A stretch of 64,000 nt of DNA from positions 4,073,001 through 4,137,000 of the forward strand of contig NZ_CP036433.1 of NCBI RefSeq assembly GCF_007751035.1. The letters run 5' to 3'. The DNA comes from Lignipirellula cremea (GTDB taxonomy: Bacteria > Planctomycetota > Planctomycetia > Pirellulales > Pirellulaceae). The notes under the pieces are model-generated. The model did not search any database and had not been told where the DNA came from. It saw only the letters and a list, made by a program, of their open reading frames with translations. Made by a program: the position numbers and the translations under genes. Positions 25,845 to 34,779 of this stretch are shown here, one piece after another; position 1 is the stretch's first letter; each line of letters begins with the position of its first letter.

Positions 25845-26948
25845 CTCTTCCAGCGACTGGTCGTTCGGCAAGGTAAAATAGAACACGCTGCCTTTGCCTG
25901 GCGTGGATTCGACCCAGATTTTTCCTTGGTGCCGTTCGACCACGCGGCGGCAAACCGACAGGCCGATGCCTGTGCCGTCAAACTCCGCCCGGGTGTGCAG
26001 ACGGCGGAAGACTTCGAACACCCGGGCCAGAAACCGGGGCTCGATGCCGATGCCGTTGTCGCTCACGCTGAACAACCAGCCGTTTTCCCACGGCTCCGCC
26101 GAGACATGCACCTGGGGGCGTTCTTCCCGGCGAAACTTGATTGCATTGCCGATCAGGTTCTGGAAGAGCTGCCGCATTTGCGACGGGTCCGCCTCCAGTG
26201 TGGGCAGGGGGTCGCTGGTGATGACGGCTTTGTTCTCGCTGATCCTTTTGAACAGGTTGTTCTTGACGTCGACCAGCACGCCGTTGACGTCGATCGGCCG
26301 GAAGCGTTTCGCTTCGGTTTGAATCCGGGAGTATTCCAGCAGGTCGTCGATCATCTGCTGCAGCTGGCCGGCGCAATGGTTGATAATCTGCAGGAAGTCC
26401 CGGCCGCGATCATCCAGGCTTTGCTGGTAGTCGCTGGTCAACAGCGAGGCAAAGCCGCCGATGGAACGCAGCGGCTCCTGCAGATCGTGCGACACCGAAT
26501 AAGCAAACTGCTGCAGTTCTTCGTTTCGGCGTTCGAGCTGTTCGGCGTGGAGCTGCAGCTGCTTCTGCTGGCGACGGATGGTGCTGGTGAGCGCGACCTT
26601 TTCAATTGCGTTGTCGATCGCCCTTTCGAGCATTTCCCAGGTGAGCTGCCCTTTGACCAGGTAGTCCTGAACGCCGCGTTTCATCGCTTCGACCGCGATC
26701 GCTTCGTTCCCGTGCCCAGTCAACATGATGGCGGCCAGCTCGCGCTCCGCCAGCGCCGGCAGCAGGTCGAGTCCTTCATAGTCGGGCAGCCGGAAATCGA
26801 CCAGCACGCAATCGAAGCGAGGTCCCTCCAGCGCGGCCAGACCTTCAGCTCCGGTCGCTGTCTCCACCAGTTCGTAGCGGCCGTCGACCAGGCGGCAGAT
26901 CGTTTCCCGGTCGACTTCGTCATCTTCAATCAGAAGCAGGCGTTTCAC
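25830..26948 (-). CDS. cytoplasmic response regulator-histidine kinase hybrid
   Basis: 372 residues. The start is likely the GTG at 26948, giving VKRLLLIEDDEVDRETI; an ATG farther upstream at 27020 would add 24 residues before the receiver strand. Residues 1-120 are a receiver domain (acidic pair in LIEDDE, phosphoacceptor Asp in CVLVDFRLPDY, Lys near QDYLVKGQL). A coiled linker (QQKQLQLHAEQLERRNEELQ) leads to the HisKA box SVSHDLQEPLRSIGGF and an HATPase_c domain (NLIGNAIKF, VSDNGIGIEP, GTGIGLSVCRRVV). No membrane segment. It probably receives phosphate from another kinase and relays; partner unknown. Confidence 0.9.
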   Translation of the reverse strand: MKRLLLIEDDEVDRETICRLVDGRYELVETATGAEGLAALEGPRFDCVLVDFRLPDYEGLDLLPALAERELAAIMLTGHGNEAIAVEAMKRGVQDYLVKGQLTWEMLERAIDNAIEKVALTSTIRRQQKQLQLHAEQLERRNEELQQFAYSVSHDLQEPLRSIGGFASLLTSDYQQSLDDRGRDFLQIINHCAGQLQQMIDDLLEYSRIQTEAKRFRPIDVNGVLVDVKNNLFKRISENKAVITSDPLPTLEADPSQMRQLFQNLIGNAIKFRREERPQVHVSAEPWENGWLFSVSDNGIGIEPRFLARVFEVFRRLHTRAEFDGTGIGLSVCRRVVERHQGKIWVESTPGKGSVFYFTLPNDQSLEELVAD

Positions 26949-27110
26949 AACAGCACACGCGCAATCTGTCGTCCTTGCATTCGCCAGACGGGCAGCATAG
27001 CGAACTGCAGGAACAATCAAAAAAGTAACGGCAGGGGAGCCGCTCGCAACGCGAATCGTCCAGGCGTCGCCGCTTCTGGCCGTGGTCCGAGCGTTCCCCT
27101 AAAGAAAGCC

Positions 27111-28616
27111 CTACCGCGAGGATCCTTTTCCCGGATTCGGACTCGGCATCACGGCGCCCGTTTCAACGAGCCATTGCCCCAGATCTTTCTTCAGCATCAT
27201 GGCGACCTCGGGGTTTTCCTCAGCCACGTTTTGCTGTTCGCTGGGATCTTTGGCCAGATTGAAGAGTTCCAGCCGATCACCTTCGTACCATTGGATCAGC
27301 TTCCAGTCGCCTTTGCGAATCGCGCCGCCTGGCGCCCCGCCCTGGTTGCCATAATGAGGATAGTGCCAGTACATGGGCGGGCGGACCCGTTCTTTCCCAT
27401 GGAGCAAGTCAACAAAACTGATCCCATCGACATGTAAATCTTTCCGCAGCGGCAAGCCGGCGGCTTCCAGCATGGTTGGGAAAAAGTCGGTGCTGACGAC
27501 CGCGGACCGACAAACCGATCCGGGCTTGGTCACGCCGGGCCAGCGGACGATCATCGGTTCGCGGATGCCGCCTTCGTACAGCCAACCTTTGCCGGCCCGC
27601 AGCGGCAGGTTGCTGGTGGGGTGGCCTTCCGAGGTCGACAGGCCGCCGTTGTCCGACATAAAGAACACGATCGTATCGTCCGCCAGTTTCAAGCGATCGA
27701 GTGCGTCCAGCACGGTCCCAACGGCCAGGTCCATCCCTTCGACCATGCCCGCGTAGACCGCATGTTCCTGCACCAGTCGAACCTTGCGAGCGCCTTCTTC
27801 GCCCCAGATCGGGGAGTCGGTCTTGAGCTGGCTGCGTTTCTCTTCGTACTTCTTCTCCAGGTCCGGCCGGGAAATTAACGGCGTGTGCACGGAGTAGAAC
27901 GACAGGTACGCCAGAAACGGACGGTCCTGGTTGTCTTCGATGAACTTGACCGTTTCCCGGGCCAGTCGATCCGGCAGGTGCTCGCCGTCGGGACCATCCG
28001 TCAGACGGGGATTGTCGTAGGGAGAAAAATATCGCTTGCCGCCATAGGGGCCGCCTCGGTCGATACCGCCGCGATTGATATCAAAGCCCTGATCCTCGGG
28101 CCAGAAGCCGGCCGGTCCCAGGTGCCACTTGCCGGCAAAAAAGGTCGCATACCCGGAATCATGGAAGACTTCAGCCAGCGTCGTTTCGTTGAGGGCCAGT
28201 CGATCCTGGTAGGGCGCCGGGAGCAGCTTTGTCTTGCGATTCCACTTCTCGGGCTGGTTGTTGCCGGCGGGATTGATGTAGTCGGTAATGCCCACGCGGT
28301 TCGGGTATTTGCCTGTCATGATGCTGGCTCGCGTTGGCGAACAAACCGGACAGGCGGCGTAGGCATCGGTAAAACGCATCCCCGATGCCGACAGGCGGTC
28401 GACATTGGGCGTTTCATAGAACGAACTGCCAAAGCAGCCCAGGTCCGTCCAGCCCAGGTCGTCGACCAGGAACATCACCACATTCAGGGGACGATCGGCC
28501 GCCATACCCAGGGAATTCCCTAGGGAAAAGAATGCCGCAAGAGACAGGGCGAAAAAAGCGAACGCTTTTCTGTAGGTAGAAAAGTCCGACGTTCGAACAG
28601 CGAGGTTCGACTTCAT
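27111..28616 (-). CDS. secreted sulfatase (arylsulfatase family)
   Basis: 501 residues. ATG 28616 is chosen: it has GGAG upstream and is followed by a signal sequence (AFAFFALSLAAFFSLGNSLG); the frame is open further upstream to 28808. The formylglycine motif C-S-P-T-R is at Cys92 in CPVCSPTRASIMTGKYP, with metal Asp residues in FLVDDLGWTD (52-53) and the second signature GKWHLG present. It hydrolyses sulfate esters of polysaccharides in the periplasm after maturation by a formylglycine-generating enzyme not found in the window. Planctomycetes carry many such enzymes for algal polysaccharides. No partner glycosidase is adjacent. Confidence 0.93.
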   Translation of the reverse strand: MKSNLAVRTSDFSTYRKAFAFFALSLAAFFSLGNSLGMAADRPLNVVMFLVDDLGWTDLGCFGSSFYETPNVDRLSASGMRFTDAYAACPVCSPTRASIMTGKYPNRVGITDYINPAGNNQPEKWNRKTKLLPAPYQDRLALNETTLAEVFHDSGYATFFAGKWHLGPAGFWPEDQGFDINRGGIDRGGPYGGKRYFSPYDNPRLTDGPDGEHLPDRLARETVKFIEDNQDRPFLAYLSFYSVHTPLISRPDLEKKYEEKRSQLKTDSPIWGEEGARKVRLVQEHAVYAGMVEGMDLAVGTVLDALDRLKLADDTIVFFMSDNGGLSTSEGHPTSNLPLRAGKGWLYEGGIREPMIVRWPGVTKPGSVCRSAVVSTDFFPTMLEAAGLPLRKDLHVDGISFVDLLHGKERVRPPMYWHYPHYGNQGGAPGGAIRKGDWKLIQWYEGDRLELFNLAKDPSEQQNVAEENPEVAMMLKKDLGQWLVETGAVMPSPNPGKGSSR

Positions 28617-28927
28617 AAGAAAACTCCAGCCGCAAGATGACAGATAAGAGAAGGAGCGAAGGGAAAGGTCAGTATTGTAACGTCCACGACCGCGGTCAAC
28701 GTAACGCAGCCTGGAACCCTGGTTTTTTCTGCCGGATCCCCAGTTTTTTCCCCACCCAACCCCATGCATTCCCGTCACTTTGACCTTCCCAAGAACTAGC
28801 GGACGCACCCCCGGGAAGACGGGGAACTGCGCGATTCGAAGATTGCCTGCAGGCGCCAGCCGCCCTTTGCCGACCTAAGTTCTGCCGTCGTGGGAGCTTG
28901 CCGAAAAAAACAACCCGACTGGCGCCC
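28617..28927. other. intergenic region between sulfatase and rplU
   Basis: About 310 bp between divergent genes upstream of the rplU promoter. No supported gene; contains no obvious palindrome. Confidence 0.4.
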
Positions 28928-28956
28928 TTGACGACTGCTGCGGTTTCTCTTAATTT
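28928..28956 (+). promoter_or_regulatory. sigma-70-type promoter of rplU
   Basis: TTGACG (28928-28933), 17-bp spacer, TAATTT (28951-28956), predicting a start near 28963 and a leader of about 60 nt. Confidence 0.75.
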
Positions 28957-29024
28957 GGTGCGTTTTAGCGATCCTCAGGCGCCACGCCTTTAAGCACTTT
29001 TAAACGGAAGCAAGTAGAACCACC

Positions 29025-29339
29025 ATGTACGCAATTATTGCCGACGGCGGCCGACAGTATCGTGTGGAAGAAGGGCAACAACTGGCAGTCGATTATCGCG
29101 ACATCGCCAAAGGAGAAGTTTGCCGGTTTGAGCGCGTGCTCGCCGTCACCAACGACTCCGGAACCACCCTCGGTCTGCCCGTCATCGAAGGCGCGGTTGT
29201 CACCGCCGAGGTTCTGGGCGTCGTCCAGGCCGACAAGATTTACATCCAGAAGTTCCGTCGCCGCAAGACGTATCGTCGCCGCACGGGTCACCGCCAGATG
29301 TACACGAACGTCAAAATCACCAAGATTGAAGGGGTGTAG
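29025..29339 (+). CDS. rplU: 50S ribosomal protein L21
   Basis: 104 residues, the usual length. MYAIIADGGRQYRVEEGQQL at the start, VLGVVQADKIYIQKFRRRKTYRRRTGHRQ in the middle (basic rRNA-binding part) and YTNVKITKIEGV at the end are diagnostic. It binds 23S rRNA domain in the large subunit. In most bacteria rplU is followed by rpmA (L27); here a terminator and a repeat cluster follow and no L27 gene is present, so the pair is separated. It has its own strong promoter. Confidence 0.97.
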   Translation: MYAIIADGGRQYRVEEGQQLAVDYRDIAKGEVCRFERVLAVTNDSGTTLGLPVIEGAVVTAEVLGVVQADKIYIQKFRRRKTYRRRTGHRQMYTNVKITKIEGV

Positions 29340-29419
29340 TCGCCCTGCCTTCCGTTTGATCTGAAATGTGTTCAAACGAGAAGCGACGGCAAGACCCGCC
29401 TGCCAGATCAAGAAAAAAG

Positions 29420-29456
29420 AAACGGCCGCAAATCCTCGATTTGCGGCCGTTTCTTA
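29420..29456 (+). terminator. rho-independent terminator of rplU
   Basis: AAACGGCCGCAAAT (29420-29433), CCTCG loop, ATTTGCGGCCGTTT (29439-29452), then CTTATT. The stem is 14 bp and perfect; A-rich before it, so it could also act on the minus strand. Confidence 0.9.
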
Positions 29457-29502
29457 TTGCGTCAATCAAGTATCGCGTCAATCGGGGGCCGCATCCCCCG
29501 TA

Positions 29503-29690
29503 GTGGACCTGGCCACAAGTCCCTCTTTCCTGGGCGATGCTAATGCAAATCGCTCATCACGATCAGAAGCCGAGTTGATTGTGGCAGGGCCGAGGCCAGC
29601 TCGGTGTGCCGGCACGGAAGGACGTGGACCTGTGGCGAGATCCACGACGTGAAAATCAAGAGGGACCTGTGGCCAGGTCCCGTACGGGGA
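29503..29690. repeat. cluster of three related palindromes (REP-like) between rplU and the S41 protease gene
   Basis: Unit 1 29503-29527 begins GTGGACCTGGCCACAAGTCC; unit 2 29623-29646 is CGTGGACCTGTGGCGAGAT plus CCACG; unit 3 29663-29680 is GGACCTGTGGCCAGGTCC. Each is palindromic with arms GGACCTG/CAGGTCC or GTGGAYCT/AGATCCAC. Units 1 and 3 are also inverted relative to each other with flanks CCCCGTA and CCCCGTAC, so the whole cluster could form a large stem. It lies between genes that converge. Confidence 0.8.
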
Positions 29691-29697
29691 AAGACGG

Positions 29698-31131
29698 CTA
29701 ATTGCCGGCGGCGGCTTGTTTTTCCGGGGCTTTTTTGGTTTTTCCGTCGGCCTTCTGGTCGTCCTCTTTTTCATTTTCGCCGCTCAGGCGGCCGCGGAGA
29801 TAGCTCAGGGCGGCCAGCAACTGCCGGTCTTCGAACGCTTCGCCTTCTTCCGGCTTGCGGCCCACGATATCGCGCTGGCGGCGGAATTCGTTGTACTCCC
29901 GCAGTTCTTCGGTGCTGAGCTTGATGAGGAAGCCCTCGTTCGGGATCACCCCCCAGGCGTCTTCGTCGGTGGCGCCTTCGAAGCGGTGGATATTCTTGCC
30001 CGAAGGTCGCTGGTAACTGGCGGTGGTGAGCTTCAGCGCGCTGCGGCCGTCTTCCAGCGTGATAATGTTCTGCACGCTGCCTTTGCCCCAGGTGCGTTCC
30101 CCGATGACGACGGCACGTTCGTGGTCCTGCAGGCAGGCGGAAACAATTTCACTGGCGCTAGCGCTATAGCGGTTGACCAGGATCACCATCGGAAAGTCAG
30201 CATAGGTGCCCCGGGTGTGGGCGTCCCAGCGGCGGGCCGGTGCGTTACGGCCGGCCGTGCTGACGATCTTCCCTTCTTCGACAAACAGATCGCTAACTTC
30301 GATCGCACAGGAGAGCAATCCGCCCGGGTTGAACCGCAGATCCAGAACCAGCGCCTTGATCCCGGCCGCGTTGAGCAGGTCCAGCGTCTCTTTCAGTTCC
30401 TCGGTCGTATGACGGCCAAAGGTGTTGATCCGCACATAGCCGATTTTCTGATCCTCGTCGAACATATAGTTCCAGGAGTCGTCGTCGTTTCGTGTGTCGC
30501 CCAGCACGGTCGCCACGCGAACTGTTTTCCGGGTCAGCTCCACGGGAATCGGCTTTTCTTCCCCTTCATGCAGCACGGAAACCTTGACCGAGGTGTCGAC
30601 CTTCCCTTTGAGTTTGGCGATCGCTTCGTCGATCGTAATGCCCCGGGTGGACTCCCCTTCGATTTCCACGATCGTGTCGCCCGCCAGCACGCCCGCTTTG
30701 TAGGCAGGCGATCCGAGAATGGGGCTGATCACCTTGAGAATGCCGCCTTCGACAGAAACGCGGATGCCGATGCCGCCGAATTCGCTTTCCACGCCGCTTT
30801 TAAAACGGTCGATCTGCTCGGGCGGAATGTAGGCTGAATACTGGTCGAGTTTGGTCAGCATCCCTTCAATGGCCGCTTCCATCAATTCCCGGCGGCTGAT
30901 GTCTTTGACATAGTTCCGGTCGACCTGGTCGAGCGTGTCCGCGAACAACCGCATTAGTTCGTAAACTTCCGCGTCTTCTTCCTGCGGGGACTTCTCCGGT
31001 TCCGGGGGGCTGTCCTCGACCTCCTTCGCAGCGACGGGCGGAGCCGCCAGGGCCCCTTGCGAGAACGGCAACACCAGCATCGAGTTCGCCCAAACCACGA
31101 GCGCTAACCAGATCATTTCGCGACGCGCCAT
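29698..31131 (-). CDS. S41-family C-terminal processing peptidase
   Basis: 477 residues. Signal peptide about 1-29 (IWLALVVWANSMLVLPFSQG). A helical N-terminal segment (55-105), then a PDZ domain (about 115-205; GGIGIRVSVEGG, AGDTIVEIEG), then the S41 protease core. The catalytic Ser325 is in NRYSASASEI and the catalytic Lys350 in TWGKGSVQ, 25 residues apart as in Prc and CtpB. The C-terminal tail is charged (ENEKEDDQKADGKTKK). The enzyme cleaves proteins near their C-termini in the periplasm. The gene converges on rplU. Its own promoter lies in 31132-31200. Confidence 0.95.
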   Translation of the reverse strand: MARREMIWLALVVWANSMLVLPFSQGALAAPPVAAKEVEDSPPEPEKSPQEEDAEVYELMRLFADTLDQVDRNYVKDISRRELMEAAIEGMLTKLDQYSAYIPPEQIDRFKSGVESEFGGIGIRVSVEGGILKVISPILGSPAYKAGVLAGDTIVEIEGESTRGITIDEAIAKLKGKVDTSVKVSVLHEGEEKPIPVELTRKTVRVATVLGDTRNDDDSWNYMFDEDQKIGYVRINTFGRHTTEELKETLDLLNAAGIKALVLDLRFNPGGLLSCAIEVSDLFVEEGKIVSTAGRNAPARRWDAHTRGTYADFPMVILVNRYSASASEIVSACLQDHERAVVIGERTWGKGSVQNIITLEDGRSALKLTTASYQRPSGKNIHRFEGATDEDAWGVIPNEGFLIKLSTEELREYNEFRRQRDIVGRKPEEGEAFEDRQLLAALSYLRGRLSGENEKEDDQKADGKTKKAPEKQAAAGN

Positions 31132-31406
31132 CTACGGCTCTCCTGCTGCTGCCGACCTGGATACGTTCCCAAAATACGGGAAAAGGCGGCAAGGTGTTTA
31201 ATAGCGAAAGGAAGCCAGAACCACCCCGGGAACAAGCCCCAACGGCAAGCCCCGCAGGCACGCTTCAGCGAGCCCAGGCGGGCGGCGTAAACTCCCATAG
31301 TTATTCAGATTATACGACGCGGCCGAAACACAAACAACGTCGTAACCTGGCACAGCAGTTACCGGCGGGACGTACGCCCCGGGCGGACGGGCGAAAGCAG
31401 GAAACA
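31132..31406. other. intergenic region upstream of the S41 protease gene
   Basis: About 275 bp. Likely holds the minus-strand promoter of the protease gene. Nothing further recognised. Confidence 0.4.
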
Positions 31407-31439
31407 AAAAACCCCTCGCCGGGGAAGCGAGGGGTTTTT
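31407..31439 (-). terminator. rho-independent terminator, probably bidirectional
   Basis: AAAAACCCCTCGC (31407-31419) and GCGAGGGGTTTTT (31427-31439). On the minus strand it ends the coiled-coil gene whose stop is at 31475; T-runs on both sides of the stem allow action both ways. Confidence 0.9.
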
Positions 31440-31474
31440 GCTGTGTTCGTGCGGAGGCGGAGAAATCGCTCGTT

Positions 31475-33577
31475 TTATTGCGGCCAGGCCGGCAGGTTCT
31501 CGTCGATCAGCGGCCGCTGGCGAACGGGTGAAAACATCCCCAGCGGTTTGGGAGCATTGCCCGCGTCGCGGCTGTCACTTTCCACCGCGGCCAGTCGTCG
31601 CTGCTCGGTCCGATTGGCGGCGGGCGGCGGAACGATCACCGCAGGGGCGGCCACAGGCTGGAGCTGCAGTCGTAATTTCTCATTCTCTTTCCGCAAGGCG
31701 AGCGCTTCCGCCTGGGCTTCGTCCTGGATTCTCCGCGCCCGGGTGCAGACTTTCTTCGCCTCTTCGAGCAGCGTTTCCATTCGACGGCGGAGCACCTTTT
31801 GTCCCCTTTCCTGTTCGATATGGAACTCGTCATTGCTCTTGCGGGCCAGGCGAAGTTCTTCTTCGGTGGCGGACTGGCGACGGATCATTTGCTGGACTTC
31901 GTTTCGCAGGGTGTCGGCCTCGGCGTGCATTTCTTCCCGCTGACGCCAATAGGCTTCTTCGTTGGCCTGGGCCTGCTGTTCCATACTGATGATCCGTGCC
32001 TGCTGTTCCTCCACCTGGCTCCGGTAGCGATCGCGCACCGCCGCTGTTTCCGCGTGAAGCTGGCGTTCCGCGTTCCAGGATACGCGTTCGGCTTCGTCGG
32101 ATTGCGATTTGGCCAGTAACTCGTCGACCGCTTTTTGCACCCGGGCGTTATCCTTCTTTAACTGCTGTTCGCGTCCGCCATAATTCTGGCGGGCGGCGTC
32201 CAGTTGATCCTGAAGCTGGCGAATCTCGGTTTCCATTTCTTCGGTGCGGGAATCCGTCCGCTCCCGTTCGGCCGTCGCGGAGATCACGTTCTGCTGAATG
32301 CGTTCGTTGTCGGCCTGCAGGGTTTCGTTCTGGGATCGCAAACTCTGCACCAGCGACTGGAGCGATTTCTTTTCTTCCTGCAGCCGTTGCTGCAGCTGCT
32401 CTGTCTGCTTTTTATGCTGATGCTCCCGCGCCTCCAGGGCCTGCTGCGTATCGGCCTGGAGCCGCCGCAGTTTGACGGTTTCCTGCTCCAGCGTCTCGCT
32501 GCGAGTGCGGGTCTGCGATTGCTCTTCTTTGACTGTCAGGAGCGATTTCTGCAGCTGCTCGGCCTGCGTCAGAATGGTATCGTTCTGAAAGCGAAGATCG
32601 TCGACCAGGGCCCGCAGGGCATGGTTCTCGTCGCTCATCTGGCGCTGCACGGCCGAGTAGTCCTCGACGGTCCGCTCAAACATGCCATGCATGGACTGCA
32701 GCTCGGCCTGCAGGCGGTCGCGCTGACTGACGACTCCCTGCAGGCGTTCCGCCAGCGCCTGCCGATCGGATTCGGCGCCTTGCAGACGGCTTACTTCTTC
32801 CCCGGCCTCGACCAGCAGACTGCGGAGTTCGTCGGCCTCGGCCTGCATTCTGACGCCTGTCTCGTGGTGCGATTTCCCGGCCGCTGCGTAGCGAGCTTGC
32901 TCCTGCTCCACGCTTCGCAGAGCCTCGTCCCGCTGGGCCATGACCAGCTGCAGGTCGTGCTGGGCTGCAGCCCGATGCGTCTGCTCGCTGGTCAAGGCGC
33001 CCTGGAGAAGATCGACGACCGCTTCGTGGTTGCGCCTTTTTCCGTGCAGTTGCTCGGCTTCGCGGGTGAAGTTCTGGATGGCCGCTCGATACGCCTTTTC
33101 GACGCGTTCGGTTTCGCCAACCTGGGCGATACACTTCGCTTCCGCAGCCTGCAGCTTTGCTTCCGCCGTTTGGAGTCGGTCAGTCAGTTGCTGCATCTGC
33201 TGGAGCTCCCCCCGGGCCTCCACGATATGGCGCTGAACACTATCGTACCTCTGCTCAAGCTCTAACAATCGCTCGTGCGTCCGGGCGGCGGCGGCCGTCT
33301 TTTCACGCACCCGGTCCCGCGCCCCCTGGGCCGAATGCAGGGCGCTGATCACTTGCTCCTCGGTCCGCTGCGTCGCCAGCAGATCGGCCTGCATGCGCTC
33401 GATCTCCCTGCGCAGATCTGCGGCCAGTGCCTCATGGCAACGACGCAGCTCCAGCATTTCCTGGGTTGTATCGGGTTGCTGGCCCTGCAGCTCCTGTAAA
33501 CGCTCCGCCGCCTTGCTGGTGTCGAACGGTTGATCGGCTCGGGGGTTCTCTGATTCCGGGGGATGGGAGTTCGACAT
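31475..33577 (-). CDS. large coiled-coil protein
   Basis: 700 residues from ATG 33577 (an in-frame start at 33691 would add 38 residues of low character). Nearly the whole protein, residues about 20-640, is heptad-rich coiled coil with many Gln, Glu and Arg (TQEMLELRRCHEALAADLRR, LEQRYDSVQRHIVEARGEL, SLVQSLRSQNETLQADNERI as examples). Short N- and C-terminal tails are Pro- and Ser-rich. No ATPase, SMC hinge or membrane segment is seen, so it is not an SMC protein. A cytoplasmic scaffold or filament role is inferred only from the shape. A terminator follows and it is transcribed alone. Confidence 0.85.
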   Translation of the reverse strand: MSNSHPPESENPRADQPFDTSKAAERLQELQGQQPDTTQEMLELRRCHEALAADLRREIERMQADLLATQRTEEQVISALHSAQGARDRVREKTAAAARTHERLLELEQRYDSVQRHIVEARGELQQMQQLTDRLQTAEAKLQAAEAKCIAQVGETERVEKAYRAAIQNFTREAEQLHGKRRNHEAVVDLLQGALTSEQTHRAAAQHDLQLVMAQRDEALRSVEQEQARYAAAGKSHHETGVRMQAEADELRSLLVEAGEEVSRLQGAESDRQALAERLQGVVSQRDRLQAELQSMHGMFERTVEDYSAVQRQMSDENHALRALVDDLRFQNDTILTQAEQLQKSLLTVKEEQSQTRTRSETLEQETVKLRRLQADTQQALEAREHQHKKQTEQLQQRLQEEKKSLQSLVQSLRSQNETLQADNERIQQNVISATAERERTDSRTEEMETEIRQLQDQLDAARQNYGGREQQLKKDNARVQKAVDELLAKSQSDEAERVSWNAERQLHAETAAVRDRYRSQVEEQQARIISMEQQAQANEEAYWRQREEMHAEADTLRNEVQQMIRRQSATEEELRLARKSNDEFHIEQERGQKVLRRRMETLLEEAKKVCTRARRIQDEAQAEALALRKENEKLRLQLQPVAAPAVIVPPPAANRTEQRRLAAVESDSRDAGNAPKPLGMFSPVRQRPLIDENLPAWPQ

Positions 33578-33951
33578 GGTGTCGGTCGCCTTGTTTGCGG
33601 GTGGAAATCCGTTTCGCGACACTACGGGCAAATCAGGCAAAGGGGGCGAAATGCTAGCAGTGAAACCGTCTCTCGGTCTGCTGGTAACCATCGGAAAGTC
33701 CGCCCGGAATCTTCATTTTACCTAAACCAACTTCCTTGACTTTCTGAAATGGCGATTCTGCCGGCCGCACGACACGCATTGCTGTCCCGACCCAAACCTG
33801 TTTTGCAGCCACGCCAGCGACCTGTGCGGCCGGACGGCGGTCAGGCCGCGTCAACCCTGGTATACTCACCCACACCAATGGAAACCGAGGAGGCGGAACC
33901 GCATCGGCCTGAATCCGCTTCCCCTTTTTGACCCTTACGCGTGGCGACTTT
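33578..33951. other. divergent intergenic region before the creatininase-like gene
   Basis: About 370 bp. TATACT at 33861-33866 is a candidate -10 for the rightward operon. No gene supported. Confidence 0.4.
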
Positions 33952-34779
33952 ATGAAGTACTGGGAACTCAAACGGCCCGACATCGAGCAGATGCAAAAGG
34001 ACGAAAAGGTCGTGGTCGTGCCGCTGGGCAGTATTGAACAACATGGCGCCCATTTGCCGATCATGACCGACAGCCTGATCGGCGGCGAGATCGGCGAAAG
34101 GATCGAAGCGGCCCTGCCCGACACGGTGCTGCTGTTGCCGATGCAATGGCTGGGAGCCAGCCATCATCATCTGCAGTTTCCCGGCGCCATCAGCGTGCCG
34201 TCTTCCGTTTATATCGACATGGTCTATCACCTGTGCGACTGCCTGCTGACGGCCGGTTTTCGCCGCATCTACCTGCTGCTGTCCCACGGCGGCAACGATG
34301 TCCCCTGCCGCGAGGCCTTGAATCGCCTGGCGCTGGATCGACGGGACCGGTACGATTACTGGCTGGCCAGCGGCGGCTACTGGGCCGTGGCCGAAGAAGC
34401 GCTCCGCCGCCCAGAAATGGAAACGGCGCGTTTGACGCATGCCTGTGAGTATGAAACGGCGATGGTGCAGCACTTGCGCCCGGAACTGGTCGACATGGAC
34501 CAGGCTCAGGGCCATTGCCTGGAGGTGGAGTCCCGCTATTTTCATCCCAACGGCGACGGACCGAACAAAGTCCATGTGGCGATCCCCTTTGAACACCTGA
34601 CCGGCGTCGGCGCCCTGGGCCGCCCGGAGCTGGGCACGCCAGAGAAGGGCCGGATCCTGCTGCAGGCGGTTGCCGAGCAGATGGTGGACTTCGTGCAGGA
34701 TTTCAGCCGCTGGAAACGGGGCGGATCGCCGGCCGACTTCCCCTTCGCCCCCGCGCCGGACAGCGGCGGCGCCCGATGA
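33952..34779 (+). CDS. creatininase-family metal-dependent hydrolase
   Basis: 275 residues from ATG 33952 (a start at 33928 adds eight residues). The family signature GSIEQHGAHLPIMTD carries Glu and His metal ligands and Asp, followed by SHHHLQFPGAIS, LLLSHGGNDVPCREALNRL (the HGGN motif), and HACEYETAMVQHLRPELVD with the second Glu ligand. Members hydrolyse cyclic amides such as creatinine or act in amide cleavage of mycofactocin and archaeal riboflavin pathways. The substrate is unknown. Its stop overlaps the start of the sodium symporter gene (ATGA), so the two are translationally coupled and probably take up and then cleave the same compound. Confidence 0.9.
   Translation: MKYWELKRPDIEQMQKDEKVVVVPLGSIEQHGAHLPIMTDSLIGGEIGERIEAALPDTVLLLPMQWLGASHHHLQFPGAISVPSSVYIDMVYHLCDCLLTAGFRRIYLLLSHGGNDVPCREALNRLALDRRDRYDYWLASGGYWAVAEEALRRPEMETARLTHACEYETAMVQHLRPELVDMDQAQGHCLEVESRYFHPNGDGPNKVHVAIPFEHLTGVGALGRPELGTPEKGRILLQAVAEQMVDFVQDFSRWKRGGSPADFPFAPAPDSGGAR

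Noticed and set aside
31132-31474. Small gene between the S41 protease and coiled-coil genes
   Set aside because: Frames there overlap the terminator and lack start context.
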